This document shows, in pieces, positions 6,630-14,482 of a DNA stretch of 64,000 nucleotides. Under the pieces are notes generated by a model, which saw nothing but the letters and a program-made list of their open reading frames with translations, did no database searches and had not been told where the DNA came from. The stretch covers positions 1 to 64,000 of the forward strand of contig CAREDV010000001.1 of NCBI GenBank assembly GCA_948964545.1, given 5' to 3'. This DNA comes from an uncultured bacterium. Its GTDB lineage: Bacteria > Cyanobacteriota > Vampirovibrionia > Gastranaerophilales > Gastranaerophilaceae. The position numbers were made by a program, and so were the translations under genes. Numbering within the stretch: the first letter of the stretch is position 1; every line of letters begins with the position of its first letter.

Positions 6630-8939
6630 TTATAGCGAGTATATTTCATCTTCAAGCAATGTTTTTTGGAATTCTTCGCATTCCTCAATTAAATCAAGCA
6701 ATAGCGCGTATTTTTGTGAATGTAAAGCTTTTGAAATATCGTCGCCTGTTAAATCAATGATGTAATAATCTTTTGTATGCTCTTTGATTTTAATAAGTCC
6801 GACTTCCTCAAAAATTGAAAATAACAGATCAAATACTTTATATGATTTTCCCAAAAAACTTGCGCAGCGGCGAAGTTCTACTTTTCCGCCATTGTTATGG
6901 CAGGCAAATTTAAGCATTCCGTAAACTGTTTTCAAAAATTCCTCTTCATCAAGAATTTTCTGTTCGTAATTCATAAAATGTACGGCAGAGGGAGTTGTCA
7001 TTTCAAGAATTCTGTCGAAAGTTTCGCGGTCGGCAGGATAGTCAAAAAACATCAGCGCATCACACGGGGTTAAGTTGTCACGTGTAATTATTTTCTCTGC
7101 CAGAGCAGAAAAAGGTCTTAATTTATCGCAAATTTGTTTGCTTTCCGCGAAAATAAGAATATTTTGTTTGGAATTTTTTACATAATCATTAACCTGCGGG
7201 AGAATATCTGTTTTTTTGCGGTGATCATAAAGTTTCACTGATACTGTATTTTCTTCTTCTTTGAGATATTCCGAGTGAATATCGTCAATAATCAGTTGAA
7301 CGCTTGTATTGCCGTTGTATTCGTTGATTTGCGGATGAAATGCAATGTCTAACGTGTCACCGTTAACAAGCGGCACATCGCCCTGTTTCCAGCGGATACA
7401 GTTGAATTCCGAACTTCCCGCGCTGCAGGTCAGTCGAAGGTGGTTTTTATTTTCACCCATTAAGCGTTTTTCTTTTATCTTTAAATTTTTTATTGCAAAA
7501 ACAGGGCTTGGGTTGCACATTCCGAACGGTTCAAGCTGTGATAACTGCTCAACCAGGTCAATATGAATATCGTCATGAGTCAACTCCAAATCAATGTTAA
7601 TAAAGGGTTTTAAATCTTTTCCCTGCGACATTTCTTTAATGGTTTTGCAAAGCGCTGATTTAACTTCATCAAATGTATGGTTTGAGAACGACAGACCGCC
7701 TGCCATTGCGTGTCCGCCAAACCCGTCAAACATTTCGGCATTGGCAGAAATTGCATCATAAAGGTTTATTCCGTCAATACTTCTTGCAGAGCATCTGTAC
7801 TGTTTAGTTTCCTCGGAATAAGTCATCAAAAACGTAGGCTTGTAATACTTTTCGACAAGCATTGATGCAACAATCCCGATAATTCCTATATGCCAGTCTT
7901 TATGGAATAAAACAATTGCTGAATTACGGTCGTTTTTTGCCATTTCATCAGCTTCGGCAAAAATATTCTGGCAGAGTTCCTGACGAACTTTGTTAAATTC
8001 ATTCAAGTTTTGAATTGCCATTTCAATTTCTTGTTTATTTTCTGAAATTAAAACTTTCAAAGCTTCATCAACGGTATCAAGTCTTCCTGATGCATTGATG
8101 CGCGGAGCGACACCGAAAGCTATGTGTTCGGAAGTTATTTGCCCTTTGTATCCTGCGCTTTCCAATAATCTTGAAAGCCCGTAATGGTTGTTGATTAATT
8201 CCAGTCCTTTTGTTACGTAATACCTGTTTTCACCAACAAGCGGAACTAAATCCGCAACTGTTCCGACAGCAACATAAGGCAAAATTTTAGAAATAAATTC
8301 TAACTTTGAATATTTTTCGAGCAAGCCTTGCGCAACTTTAAATGCAACCCCGACCCCTGCAAGAGAAGTTAAACTCGTAATCTGTTTTGTTGTAAGGTTT
8401 TCATCTAATGCATTCGGAGCTTTCGGGTTAATAATTCCGTAGGCATCAGGCAAAACCTCAGGTGCTTCGTGGTGATCTGTAATAATTACATCAATTTTAA
8501 AGCTGTTCAAAAAGTTTACGGCATCAACGTCTGAAATCCCGCAGTCGCAAGAGATTATAAGTTTTGGTTTAACCTGTGTCATTAGCTTTACCAACGCTTT
8601 TGTATCAAATCCGTGTCCCTCTTTCTCGCGGTTTGGAATAAAGTAATTTACGTCAGCGCCTAAATATTTAAAAGTCTTGTAAAGAAGTGAAGTGGACGTA
8701 ACGCCGTCAGCATCAAAGTCGCCGTGGATAACGATTTTTTCGCCGTTATCGATTGCTGTTGAAAGTCTTTCAACGCATTTTTCCATATCCGTAAAAACTT
8801 TAGGATGTGTTAATTTCATCTCAAGGGGGTTTAAAAATTCCTTAATTTCTTCGTCAGTCTTAACCCCTCTTGAATATAAAAGTCTTTTTATTAAAGACTT
8901 TTCTTGCTCATCGTACTTATTAAATATCCACTCTTTCAT
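6630..8939 (-). CDS. recJ: Single-stranded-DNA-specific exonuclease RecJ
   Basis: 5'-3' ssDNA exonuclease used in recombination and mismatch or base excision repair. The DHH phosphoesterase motifs are clear: HGDFDADGVTS, SCDCGISD, TDHHE, and the DHHA1 domain with RCSARSIDG and FGGHAMAGGLS. A long C-terminal extension follows the OB-fold. From the ATG at 8939 the protein has 769 residues; a TTG 24 bases upstream would overlap prmC. It lies directly behind prmC (7 bases apart) and probably shares its transcript. TATGAT ends six bases before the ATG, so an internal leaderless start is also possible. Confidence 0.95.
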   Translation of the reverse strand: MKEWIFNKYDEQEKSLIKRLLYSRGVKTDEEIKEFLNPLEMKLTHPKVFTDMEKCVERLSTAIDNGEKIVIHGDFDADGVTSTSLLYKTFKYLGADVNYFIPNREKEGHGFDTKALVKLMTQVKPKLIISCDCGISDVDAVNFLNSFKIDVIITDHHEAPEVLPDAYGIINPKAPNALDENLTTKQITSLTSLAGVGVAFKVAQGLLEKYSKLEFISKILPYVAVGTVADLVPLVGENRYYVTKGLELINNHYGLSRLLESAGYKGQITSEHIAFGVAPRINASGRLDTVDEALKVLISENKQEIEMAIQNLNEFNKVRQELCQNIFAEADEMAKNDRNSAIVLFHKDWHIGIIGIVASMLVEKYYKPTFLMTYSEETKQYRCSARSIDGINLYDAISANAEMFDGFGGHAMAGGLSFSNHTFDEVKSALCKTIKEMSQGKDLKPFINIDLELTHDDIHIDLVEQLSQLEPFGMCNPSPVFAIKNLKIKEKRLMGENKNHLRLTCSAGSSEFNCIRWKQGDVPLVNGDTLDIAFHPQINEYNGNTSVQLIIDDIHSEYLKEEENTVSVKLYDHRKKTDILPQVNDYVKNSKQNILIFAESKQICDKLRPFSALAEKIITRDNLTPCDALMFFDYPADRETFDRILEMTTPSAVHFMNYEQKILDEEEFLKTVYGMLKFACHNNGGKVELRRCASFLGKSYKVFDLLFSIFEEVGLIKIKEHTKDYYIIDLTGDDISKALHSQKYALLLDLIEECEEFQKTLLEDEIYSL

Positions 8940-8946
8940 AACTATA

Positions 8947-9768
8947 TCATAATCTTCCTGCAATCACTCTGTCAATCCCTGCCAAATCTTTTATGATTTC
9001 AATATTTTTAAAATCTTTCATAATCTCTTTGACAGCCTGCGCCTGCCCGATACCGAGCTCAAACAGCAAATATCCGCCCTCATTTAAAATTGCAGGTGCG
9101 CCTTTTGTTATTTTTTCATAAAATTCTAACCCTTTATCATCTTTTGTAAACAAAGCACTTTCGGGGTCAAACTCAACCTCTTTTTGCAATTTTGTTCCTT
9201 TTGGAATATACGGCGGGTTTGAGATAATAATATCAAAGCTTTCGCGCGGTTTTACGTTTGAAAAAACATCGGATTTTCTGAAAATCGCCTTGTTAAAAAG
9301 GTTTAATCTTGATGCATTATCAAGTGCGGTATTCAAAGCATCTGTCGACACATCAAGTCCGATAATCTGACAATCCGTATGTTTTGCAACCATACATGCG
9401 ATACACCCAGAACCCGTTCCAACATCAAGAGCCATTTTAAAATTATTCTCATTAATGATTTCAACAGCTTTTCTGACAAGAATTTCCGTTTCATCACGCG
9501 GGATTAAAACGGACGGGTTTACAATAAATTTTTCGCCCATAAAATCAGCGAAACCTATAATATGTTGTATCGGCTTTCTTGTCCTTGCGCGGAGTTCGGC
9601 TTTTTCTTTTACAATTTCAAGTTTTTCGGCAGTTAATTTATTGCCCATAACAATATCTTTTGCGCCGTAATTTGCAAAATGTTCCAAAAGCATCTTAACT
9701 TCCACGTTTGCCTCATTCGGCTCAATTCCGCTATCGGTCAATATTTTCAAAATCTCTTGAATGGTCAT
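8947..9768 (-). CDS. prmC: Peptide chain release factor N5-glutamine methyltransferase
   Basis: Methylates the GGQ glutamine of release factors RF1 and RF2 with S-adenosylmethionine. The SAM site ALDVGTGSGCIACMVA and the diagnostic catalytic NPPY (SNPPYIPKGT) are present, after an N-terminal helical substrate-binding domain containing PRDETE. The length of 273 residues is usual. Its start overlaps the upstream gene by 38 bases and it is followed closely by recJ, indicating an operon. Unusually, it is not next to prfA here. Confidence 0.95.
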   Translation of the reverse strand: MTIQEILKILTDSGIEPNEANVEVKMLLEHFANYGAKDIVMGNKLTAEKLEIVKEKAELRARTRKPIQHIIGFADFMGEKFIVNPSVLIPRDETEILVRKAVEIINENNFKMALDVGTGSGCIACMVAKHTDCQIIGLDVSTDALNTALDNASRLNLFNKAIFRKSDVFSNVKPRESFDIIISNPPYIPKGTKLQKEVEFDPESALFTKDDKGLEFYEKITKGAPAILNEGGYLLFELGIGQAQAVKEIMKDFKNIEIIKDLAGIDRVIAGRL

Positions 9769-10240
9769 GTTCGGTTAATATCCTGTCTATCTCATCTCTA
9801 GCTTCCAGTTTTGACGAAAGCTCTTTTTTCTCTATATTATATTTTTTGCACAAACGCTCGTAATAATAAAGCTGTTTTTTTGTAGGTTCGTCTTTTGACA
9901 TCTTAACTTCTCTCAAAAACGCGCGTTTTTTCTTTTCAAACTCTTTCTGTGCCTGGATAATCGGCTCTTGCTTTTTCTTGTAATCGTAATATTTTCGGCA
10001 CTCTTTCAAGTAAAGCATCGTGTCTTTTGCAAAAGTTCCATTTTCCAAATATTCTTGAAGAAACTCAAAATGCGGATTATTAATCTCAAAATAATACTTT
10101 TCGTCCTCGATAAATTTGTCGAAAATATCATCAATCGACATTTCGGGTGATTTTTTCACCAATGCACGCAAAAAATTACACAGAGCAGATTTCTGTGTCT
10201 TGGTCATATCAAGATAAATTTGGTTTTTAATCTGGTACAT
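9731..10240 (-). CDS. Hypothetical protein (169 aa), first gene of prmC-recJ operon
   Basis: No family was recognised with confidence. The protein is basic and helical, rich in Lys, Glu and Tyr. A C-terminal stretch (PTKKQLYYYERLCKKYNIE) resembles short helix-turn segments found in several DNA-associated proteins, which is weak evidence. It overlaps prmC by 38 bases, so translation is likely coupled. TAATAT at 10247-10252 ends six bases before the ATG, with no Shine-Dalgarno sequence. Confidence 0.65.
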   Translation of the reverse strand: MYQIKNQIYLDMTKTQKSALCNFLRALVKKSPEMSIDDIFDKFIEDEKYYFEINNPHFEFLQEYLENGTFAKDTMLYLKECRKYYDYKKKQEPIIQAQKEFEKKKRAFLREVKMSKDEPTKKQLYYYERLCKKYNIEKKELSSKLEARDEIDRILTEHDHSRDFENIDR

Positions 10241-10268
10241 AAAACTATATTAACAGAAAAACACAATA

Positions 10269-10297
10269 TTTACAAAATAATGACTTTATATTAAAAT
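10269..10297 (+). promoter_or_regulatory. Promoter of toxin mRNA, TA locus A
   Basis: TTTACA at 10269-10274 and TAAAAT at 10292-10297 are exactly 17 bp apart. The predicted RNA starts at the GGGTAAGCC at 10306. The same GGGTAAGCC follows the corresponding promoter of locus B. Confidence 0.75.
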
Positions 10298-10382
10298 TAT
10301 TTTAAGGGTAAGCCAACCTGCTTGCACCTACCGCTGTCACAGACTTGTTATGAAGAAATTGAGCAGAAAGGGGGTGTTCAAG

Positions 10383-10457
10383 ATGAATTTCAGTATAACT
10401 GAAAAAGCGCTACTGCTTATCTTGTTGATAATAATAGCGCTTGCGTTCATTAAGTAG
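10383..10457 (+). CDS. 24-aa hydrophobic peptide, putative type I toxin (locus A)
   Basis: A very short ORF preceded by AAAGGGGG at normal spacing. The peptide has an N-terminal polar turn with EKAL, then an uninterrupted hydrophobic segment with III, and ends in Lys: a single transmembrane helix. The peptide at 49963-50037 has the same length and the same pattern (Phe3, EKAL at 7-10, III near 16-18, Ile-Lys end), and most codon differences are conservative, which indicates a real protein. Leader length, start sequence and terminator are also shared. An antisense promoter at 10517-10545 faces it. Known type I toxins (Fst, TxpA and Ibs classes) are of this size and hydrophobicity; membership in a named family is not claimed. 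Confidence 0.75.
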   Translation: MNFSITEKALLLILLIIIALAFIK

Positions 10458-10507
10458 GGAAGTTATGAAAGACCTTAAGAGAGTGAGACCTCTTGAGGTC
10501 TTTTCCC
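10402..10507 (-). ncRNA. Putative antisense antitoxin RNA, locus A
   Basis: A consensus promoter on the minus strand should start RNA near 10507-10510. The RNA would cover the toxin mRNA terminator and most of the toxin ORF, then end at a hairpin with arms AAGCGCTA (10435-10442) and TAGCGCTT (10405-10412) followed by T on the minus strand. The loop holds a second small stem (TTATC/GATAA). The same arrangement with compensatory base changes is present at locus B. The expected length is about 106 nt. Confidence 0.65.
10486..10504 (+). terminator. Toxin mRNA terminator, locus A
   Basis: AGACCT and AGGTCT form a 6-bp stem with a CTTG loop, followed by TTTT. It sits 28 bases after the toxin stop codon, and lies at the 5' end of the predicted antisense RNA, so it is shared by both transcripts as in Fst-type loci. 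Confidence 0.75.
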
Positions 10508-10516
10508 TATATATTC

Positions 10517-10545
10517 ATTATTTACGATTTTCAATTTTTTGTCAA
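10517..10545 (-). promoter_or_regulatory. Antisense RNA promoter, locus A
   Basis: On the minus strand, a perfect TTGACA (10545-10540) lies exactly 17 bp from AATAAT (10522-10517). The run GAATATATAGGG follows, closely matching the start region of the antisense RNA of locus B. It overlaps the 3' flank of the 47-residue gene at 10556. Confidence 0.75.
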
Positions 10546-10555
10546 GGGTAGAAAA

Positions 10556-10699
10556 TTATTTTTTAAATACGTCTTTCACACTAAACTTTTTATCTTCATG
10601 GAATTTGACAAATTTTTTCGCAATCGGATTTGTTGCAAGCTTTTTTGGTTTTGCCTGCTCTTTAAGTTTTTCGTTTTCGATTACTTCAAAATCTCTCAT
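10556..10699 (-). CDS. Small basic hypothetical protein (47 aa)
   Basis: ATG at 10699 to TAA at 10556. The product is Lys-rich and hydrophilic (LKEQAKPKKLATNPIAKKFV, then DVFKK). A perfect TATAAT at 10706-10711 ends six bases before the ATG, so a leaderless mRNA is predicted; this promoter position is the best evidence that the gene is real. No family was recognised. It lies immediately upstream, in the same direction, of the antisense RNA promoter of TA locus A, so readthrough could feed the antitoxin. Confidence 0.6.
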   Translation of the reverse strand: MRDFEVIENEKLKEQAKPKKLATNPIAKKFVKFHEDKKFSVKDVFKK

Positions 10700-10783
10700 A
10701 AAATCATTATACCTCTATATTAATAAAAAAGTAAGGGGGTGAGAAATTGACTTTTTATTATATAAAAAGTATATAATGTTACA

Positions 10784-11152
10784 TTAGTTTACAAGTCCCT
10801 CGGTTTCGTTGTACATAACCATATAAAAATCAGGGCTTGTCATATTGGGGTTCTTTTTCATAAACTTTTTAACATCAAACTTTTCGAGGTATTTGTCGAG
10901 TTTTTTGATAACTTTTTCATTGCCTTCGTGTTCATTTTTAAGGTTTGAAATATAGCTGTTTGTCATTGCTAAAATTTCATTCTCGGTAAGGATTGGAAGT
11001 CCGCCGATTTTAACCTCATCGGGTTCATCCTCATCAATGTATTTTTTAAGTTCTTCTTTCGGGTCTTCTTTTTGTCGTCTGCCATGACTGTCAGATGATG
11101 TGGAAGATGAAATTGCTCTGTTTCCAAAAGGATTGTTAACGTTATTAAACAT
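10784..11152 (-). CDS. Hypothetical protein (122 aa)
   Basis: No family was recognised. The first third is polar and probably disordered (SSSTSSDSHGRRQKEDPKEE). An acidic stretch (YIDEDEPDEVKIGG) and a helical C-terminal domain follow (YISNLKNEHEGNEKVIKKLD). TAAAAT at 11159-11164 ends six bases before the ATG and no Shine-Dalgarno is visible, so it is another likely leaderless gene. There is no signal peptide or membrane segment. Confidence 0.6.
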   Translation of the reverse strand: MFNNVNNPFGNRAISSSTSSDSHGRRQKEDPKEELKKYIDEDEPDEVKIGGLPILTENEILAMTNSYISNLKNEHEGNEKVIKKLDKYLEKFDVKKFMKKNPNMTSPDFYMVMYNETEGLVN

Positions 11153-11197
11153 ATTCTGATTTTACGGTTAATATGAAAAATTCTTTAATTAAATCAT

Positions 11198-12031
11198 CTA
11201 AATGGAGTAATAGTAATCCTTTAACAATTTACAGTCGCCTTCAATATTAGGGCTTTCGCACACTAGCGCACCTTTTACCCCGAATTCTTTCATAGCTTTC
11301 AATAAATCTTTGTAATTCATATCGGATTCTTCAAGGTTAAGGTGATTTTTTTCACCCTTTGCGGTATATTCAATTCCCGCAAGGTGTCCGTGGAAATTCT
11401 CTAATGCGTATTGTCCGACTTCTTTTCCTAATTTTTCCAAAATACGAGAAAACTCGTCATAAGTATTATAAATACCGTTAAAACGTGCATGAAGGTGTGA
11501 AAAATCTATGCAGGGCAAAACTCTTTCAAATTCATTTGAAAGTCTTATAATTTCATCCAAATCACCCCATTGCGTTGCTTTTCCTGTGGTTTCGGGGCGA
11601 ACCCAAATATCGATTTTTTCTCTGTCTAAAACATCGATAATTCTTTTTGTTTGGGTCTTAACCTGATTATAAACAGTTTCTTTATCTGCTCCCATATAAA
11701 AAGCTGCGTGATAGGTTATGCTAAATCCGCCTGCCTGTGAGGCAACTGATGCTGTGTCGAGAATTCTTTGAACACTTGCATCAATTTTGTCAGGCTCTTT
11801 TGAGTTTAAATTTATGTAAAAAGGTCCATGAGCAGTAATAACAAAATCTTTTGACATTTCTTTAACGAAGTTTCTGTGCTCATCGTTCATTCTGACGCCA
11901 TGTACAAATTCAAGTTCCATTCCATCAAGTTCGAGCCTTTTTAAGGCTTCAAATGCACTCGGATAACTTCCCTTACCTGTGCTTAACGGCATACCTGCAG
12001 TTATAAAATTAAGTTTGTCAAAACTTCTCAT
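11198..12031 (-). CDS. Endonuclease IV-like TIM-barrel protein
   Basis: A protein of the AP endonuclease 2/xylose isomerase-like TIM-barrel superfamily. Metal-ligand positions of endonuclease IV can be seen in order: ITAHGPFYINL, ITYHAAF, VRPETTG, CIDFSHLHARF, ENFHGHLAG and the final VCESP. It has 277 residues, close to Nfo of other bacteria, so a role in abasic-site repair is likely. A different TIM-barrel isomerase function cannot be excluded. Its start overlaps the stop of the C_GCAxxG_C_C gene by 4 bases (ATGA), so the two are coupled. Confidence 0.8.
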   Translation of the reverse strand: MRSFDKLNFITAGMPLSTGKGSYPSAFEALKRLELDGMELEFVHGVRMNDEHRNFVKEMSKDFVITAHGPFYINLNSKEPDKIDASVQRILDTASVASQAGGFSITYHAAFYMGADKETVYNQVKTQTKRIIDVLDREKIDIWVRPETTGKATQWGDLDEIIRLSNEFERVLPCIDFSHLHARFNGIYNTYDEFSRILEKLGKEVGQYALENFHGHLAGIEYTAKGEKNHLNLEESDMNYKDLLKAMKEFGVKGALVCESPNIEGDCKLLKDYYYSI

Positions 12032-12393
12032 ACTTTAACCTTCAAAACTTGTTCCAAAATTTCCCATGCATCTGTAACATATTTTGAACAATGTTCTTTT
12101 TTAGCCATACCTTCTACACCTGCAGATAAAACACGACAGCATGTAACTTTGTTGCGCTTTTTAAATTCTTCTACAATATATTTTGCGTTTGCGCGTGCAT
12201 TTTGCGGGTCATTAAATCCCGAAATCATTTGAACAGCGGCAACTGTTCCGCAGATACATCCTGATGACATTCCACCTGAAAAAGCAGATGCTGCTGGGAA
12301 AAAACTTTCAGGGCACAACCCTTTTTCAATTGCGTATCTTATAATACTTTCTGAACATGAGTTTCCGTTTTTAAAATATTCTACTGCTTTCAT
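12028..12393 (-). CDS. C_GCAxxG_C_C family protein
   Basis: A small cysteine-rich protein matching the C_GCAxxG_C_C pattern: NSCSESI, GGMSSGCICGTVAAV, TCCRVLSAG and EHCSKYV. The family is often near redox genes and has no settled function; the cysteines could bind metal or a cluster. TATAAT at 12400-12405 with an upstream TG ends six bases before the ATG, giving an extended -10 and a leaderless start. It is coupled to the endonuclease IV-like gene. Confidence 0.85.
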   Translation of the reverse strand: MKAVEYFKNGNSCSESIIRYAIEKGLCPESFFPAASAFSGGMSSGCICGTVAAVQMISGFNDPQNARANAKYIVEEFKKRNKVTCCRVLSAGVEGMAKKEHCSKYVTDAWEILEQVLKVKV

Positions 12394-12421
12394 AATAATA
12401 TTATATCATAAAAATGTTTAC

Positions 12422-12448
12422 AAAATAAAGCCGACACTTTGTGTCGGC
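12422..12448 (-). terminator. Terminator behind the tolC-like gene
   Basis: GCCGACAC and GTGTCGGC form a perfect 8-bp stem with a 3-base loop, followed on the minus strand by TTTATTTT. A second hairpin (GCTGCGA/TCGCAGC, 12485-12501) lies closer to the tolC stop and has no T run. Confidence 0.8.
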
Positions 12449-12482
12449 GCATTACTTTTGTGGAAGTAAAGAGGTGATGATT

Positions 12483-12557
12483 ATGCTGCGATTCTCGCAG
12501 CTTGTTAGATTATCAATTTACATAATCATAGGGCTTGCTGCCCGAAGCTTTATATAA
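12483..12557 (+). other. Possible 24-aa hydrophobic ORF antisense to tolC end
   Basis: GAGGTGATG precedes an ATG opening 24 codons for a peptide with a hydrophobic centre (IYIIIGLAA). Size and ribosome site resemble the two TA toxins, but the second half lies antisense inside the tolC coding region, no antisense promoter was found, and sequence similarity is weak. It may be chance. Confidence 0.2.
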
Positions 12558-13904
12558 ACTTATTGCATCTGTCATGCATTCAACTTTTTGCTGTGCCACA
12601 AGTTTTTCGATTGCTAAAAGATTTTCTTGATATTGAATTAAATCAAGTTTAGAAATTGTGCCTTGATTATATTTTTGTTCGTTATATTTATAATCAGCTT
12701 TTTCAAGTTCATATTGTTTTTCAGTCTGTGACATTTTCTCTTTGTCTAACCTTGATGCAACAAGAGCATCATTAACCTCTTGAATTGCAGTCAAGTTGGT
12801 TTTGTAGTAGTTTTGCAAAACTCTTTCATAAGCAGCTTTTTTTAATCTTAAATTAGCTTTCAAAGAACCGCCTTGGAATAACGGTGCCATAAGTCCGCCA
12901 GCAACGCCTAAAAGCATATTTTTTGTTGTAAACAAACTTCCTATATCGCCTGCGTTAAATAAGCCGCCGCCTATAATATTAATTGACGGCAGAAATTCTT
13001 TTCTTGCAACTTTAACATCAATACCTGCTTTTTCCACCATAAGTTCTGCTTTAACATAATCGGGACGATTCACGATAATCTCTGATGGAATTTGCTGTGG
13101 AATTGAAAGTTGGTAATTTAGGCTGTCAAGAGAATTTCTTTCAATTGAAGAAGAATTTTCTGGGCTTTCACCGACAAGTACACAGAATTGGTGCAATAAT
13201 TGTTCTCTTTGTTTTTTTAATTCAATTAAATCAGTCTGTCCCTGAACAAGAGCTTTGTTAGCTATAATTGTATCAGCGGTAGATGTTAAACCCTCTTTGT
13301 TTCTTAAAAGCATCAAATCATAGATGTTCTGTCGGGTTTTTACAATATCTTCCTGAAGCGAAATCATTTTATCTAATTTTATAATATTAAAATAACCTGT
13401 TCCAACAGCAGATGCGATTGCAATGTATGCTGCGCGCTCATCCATTTTTGAGCCTTCATAAAGCTTTTTAACAGATTTTGTTTTATCATGGTTCTTTAAG
13501 AAAATATCTGCTTCATACTGAACAATCATCGGTAATCCAAAACCTGATTGTGTTTTTGTCATACCAGGCATTTTCAACAATGACGGCCCAAAACCTCCTG
13601 TGACTGAGGGAAGTTGATTTGCAAACTGTGCTCTTGTCTGCTGATAATATTCTTCAACATTAATTGTTGCCATTTTTAAATCGTAGTTATTTAAAACAGC
13701 TTTTTCAATGTAGCTGTTTAACAAATCGTCATTAAAATTGTCCCACCAGTTTAAATTAATATAAGCGAATTTGTCAGAATCAGTATTTTTGTTTTTTATA
13801 ACCATGCTTTTGAACTGTTTTGGCTGAGGTGAATCTGCGAGTACAGGCATGATATTTAAACTTAAAATACTTGTCAAAAGTGCTGTTGTTATAATCTTTT
13901 TCAT
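12513..13904 (-). CDS. TolC-like outer-membrane efflux protein
   Basis: An outer-membrane channel of tripartite efflux pumps. The signal peptide is MKKIITTALLTSILSLNIMPVLA. Two repeated OEP halves with long amphipathic helices follow (for example YQQTRAQFANQLPSVTGGFG, and NYYKTNLTAIQEVNDALVAS in the second). The length of 463 residues is standard. It is divergent from marR-emrA-emrB, which supply the matching adaptor and transporter, so the three likely build one pump. The shared intergenic region carries MarR-like dyads. Confidence 0.92.
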   Translation of the reverse strand: MKKIITTALLTSILSLNIMPVLADSPQPKQFKSMVIKNKNTDSDKFAYINLNWWDNFNDDLLNSYIEKAVLNNYDLKMATINVEEYYQQTRAQFANQLPSVTGGFGPSLLKMPGMTKTQSGFGLPMIVQYEADIFLKNHDKTKSVKKLYEGSKMDERAAYIAIASAVGTGYFNIIKLDKMISLQEDIVKTRQNIYDLMLLRNKEGLTSTADTIIANKALVQGQTDLIELKKQREQLLHQFCVLVGESPENSSSIERNSLDSLNYQLSIPQQIPSEIIVNRPDYVKAELMVEKAGIDVKVARKEFLPSINIIGGGLFNAGDIGSLFTTKNMLLGVAGGLMAPLFQGGSLKANLRLKKAAYERVLQNYYKTNLTAIQEVNDALVASRLDKEKMSQTEKQYELEKADYKYNEQKYNQGTISKLDLIQYQENLLAIEKLVAQQKVECMTDAISLYKASGSKPYDYVN

Positions 13905-13933
13905 TTCTTTAAAAATCCTATTGCAATTTTTAC

Positions 13934-13993
13934 AATACTATGTTAGCATAATATTGTTGTAAATGCAACATATTTTTTTTACAACATAGTATT
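13934..13993. promoter_or_regulatory. Divergent tolC/marR control region with dyads
   Basis: AATACTATGTT (13934-13944) and AACATAGTATT (13983-13993) are an 11-bp inverted repeat flanking TGTTG-N6-CAACA (13955-13970). MarR proteins bind such dyads as dimers. The position between the divergent tolC and marR genes suggests that the downstream MarR protein represses both arms of the pump. Confidence 0.6.
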
Positions 13994-14010
13994 AAGATTA
14001 TAAAGGAAAT

Positions 14011-14472
14011 ATGAAAAAAATATTACATTATACAGACAGTATACATTATGAACTTGAGCAGGCTGCAAGATTGATGAAAATTTTGACTTTGCAATTGTTT
14101 GATAAATTAAAATTAGATATTACCCCTGATGAATATTTTGCGCTTGATACAGTTTCAATTAATGCAGGAATTTGTCAGAGAGATTTGGCTAAACTGCTAT
14201 TGAAAGACAGGGCAAATACAGGCAGAATTCTCGAATCTCTGGAACAAAAAGGGTTTATTACAAGATTTATTGACACAAAAAACAACAGACTTGTCAAAAA
14301 AATGGGGATTACAGAAAAAGGTTACAATGAACTTGATTTAATTAATATTAAAATTCAAGGTTACATTGATGGTACAACCGGCAAACTTTCACCAAAAGAG
14401 GTTGCTAAAGTTCAAGAAGTTTTGAAAAAATTTAGAAAAAATTTGGAACAAGTAGTAGAAATTAATATTTAA
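14011..14472 (+). CDS. MarR-family transcriptional regulator
   Basis: A winged-helix repressor of the MarR family, 153 residues. The core is INAGICQRDLAKLLLKDRAN followed by the recognition helix TGRILESLEQKGFI, and the wing with DTKNNRLVKKMGITEKG. AAGGAAAT precedes the ATG. It begins the marR-emrA-emrB operon (10-base gap to emrA). It most likely controls the pump in response to a toxic small molecule, by analogy with EmrR and MarR. Confidence 0.92.
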   Translation: MKKILHYTDSIHYELEQAARLMKILTLQLFDKLKLDITPDEYFALDTVSINAGICQRDLAKLLLKDRANTGRILESLEQKGFITRFIDTKNNRLVKKMGITEKGYNELDLINIKIQGYIDGTTGKLSPKEVAKVQEVLKKFRKNLEQVVEINI

Positions 14473-14482
14473 GAGGATAAAT

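Noticed and set aside
10493..10742. Two overlapping plus-strand ORFs rich in Phe/Leu/Lys
   Set aside because: They are antisense to the small basic gene at 10556-10699 and to the antisense RNA promoter; AT-rich codons explain the hydrophobic composition.
13971..13980. T-run between marR dyads considered as a terminator
   Set aside because: The tract lies between operator arms in a divergent promoter region, with no stem directly upstream.
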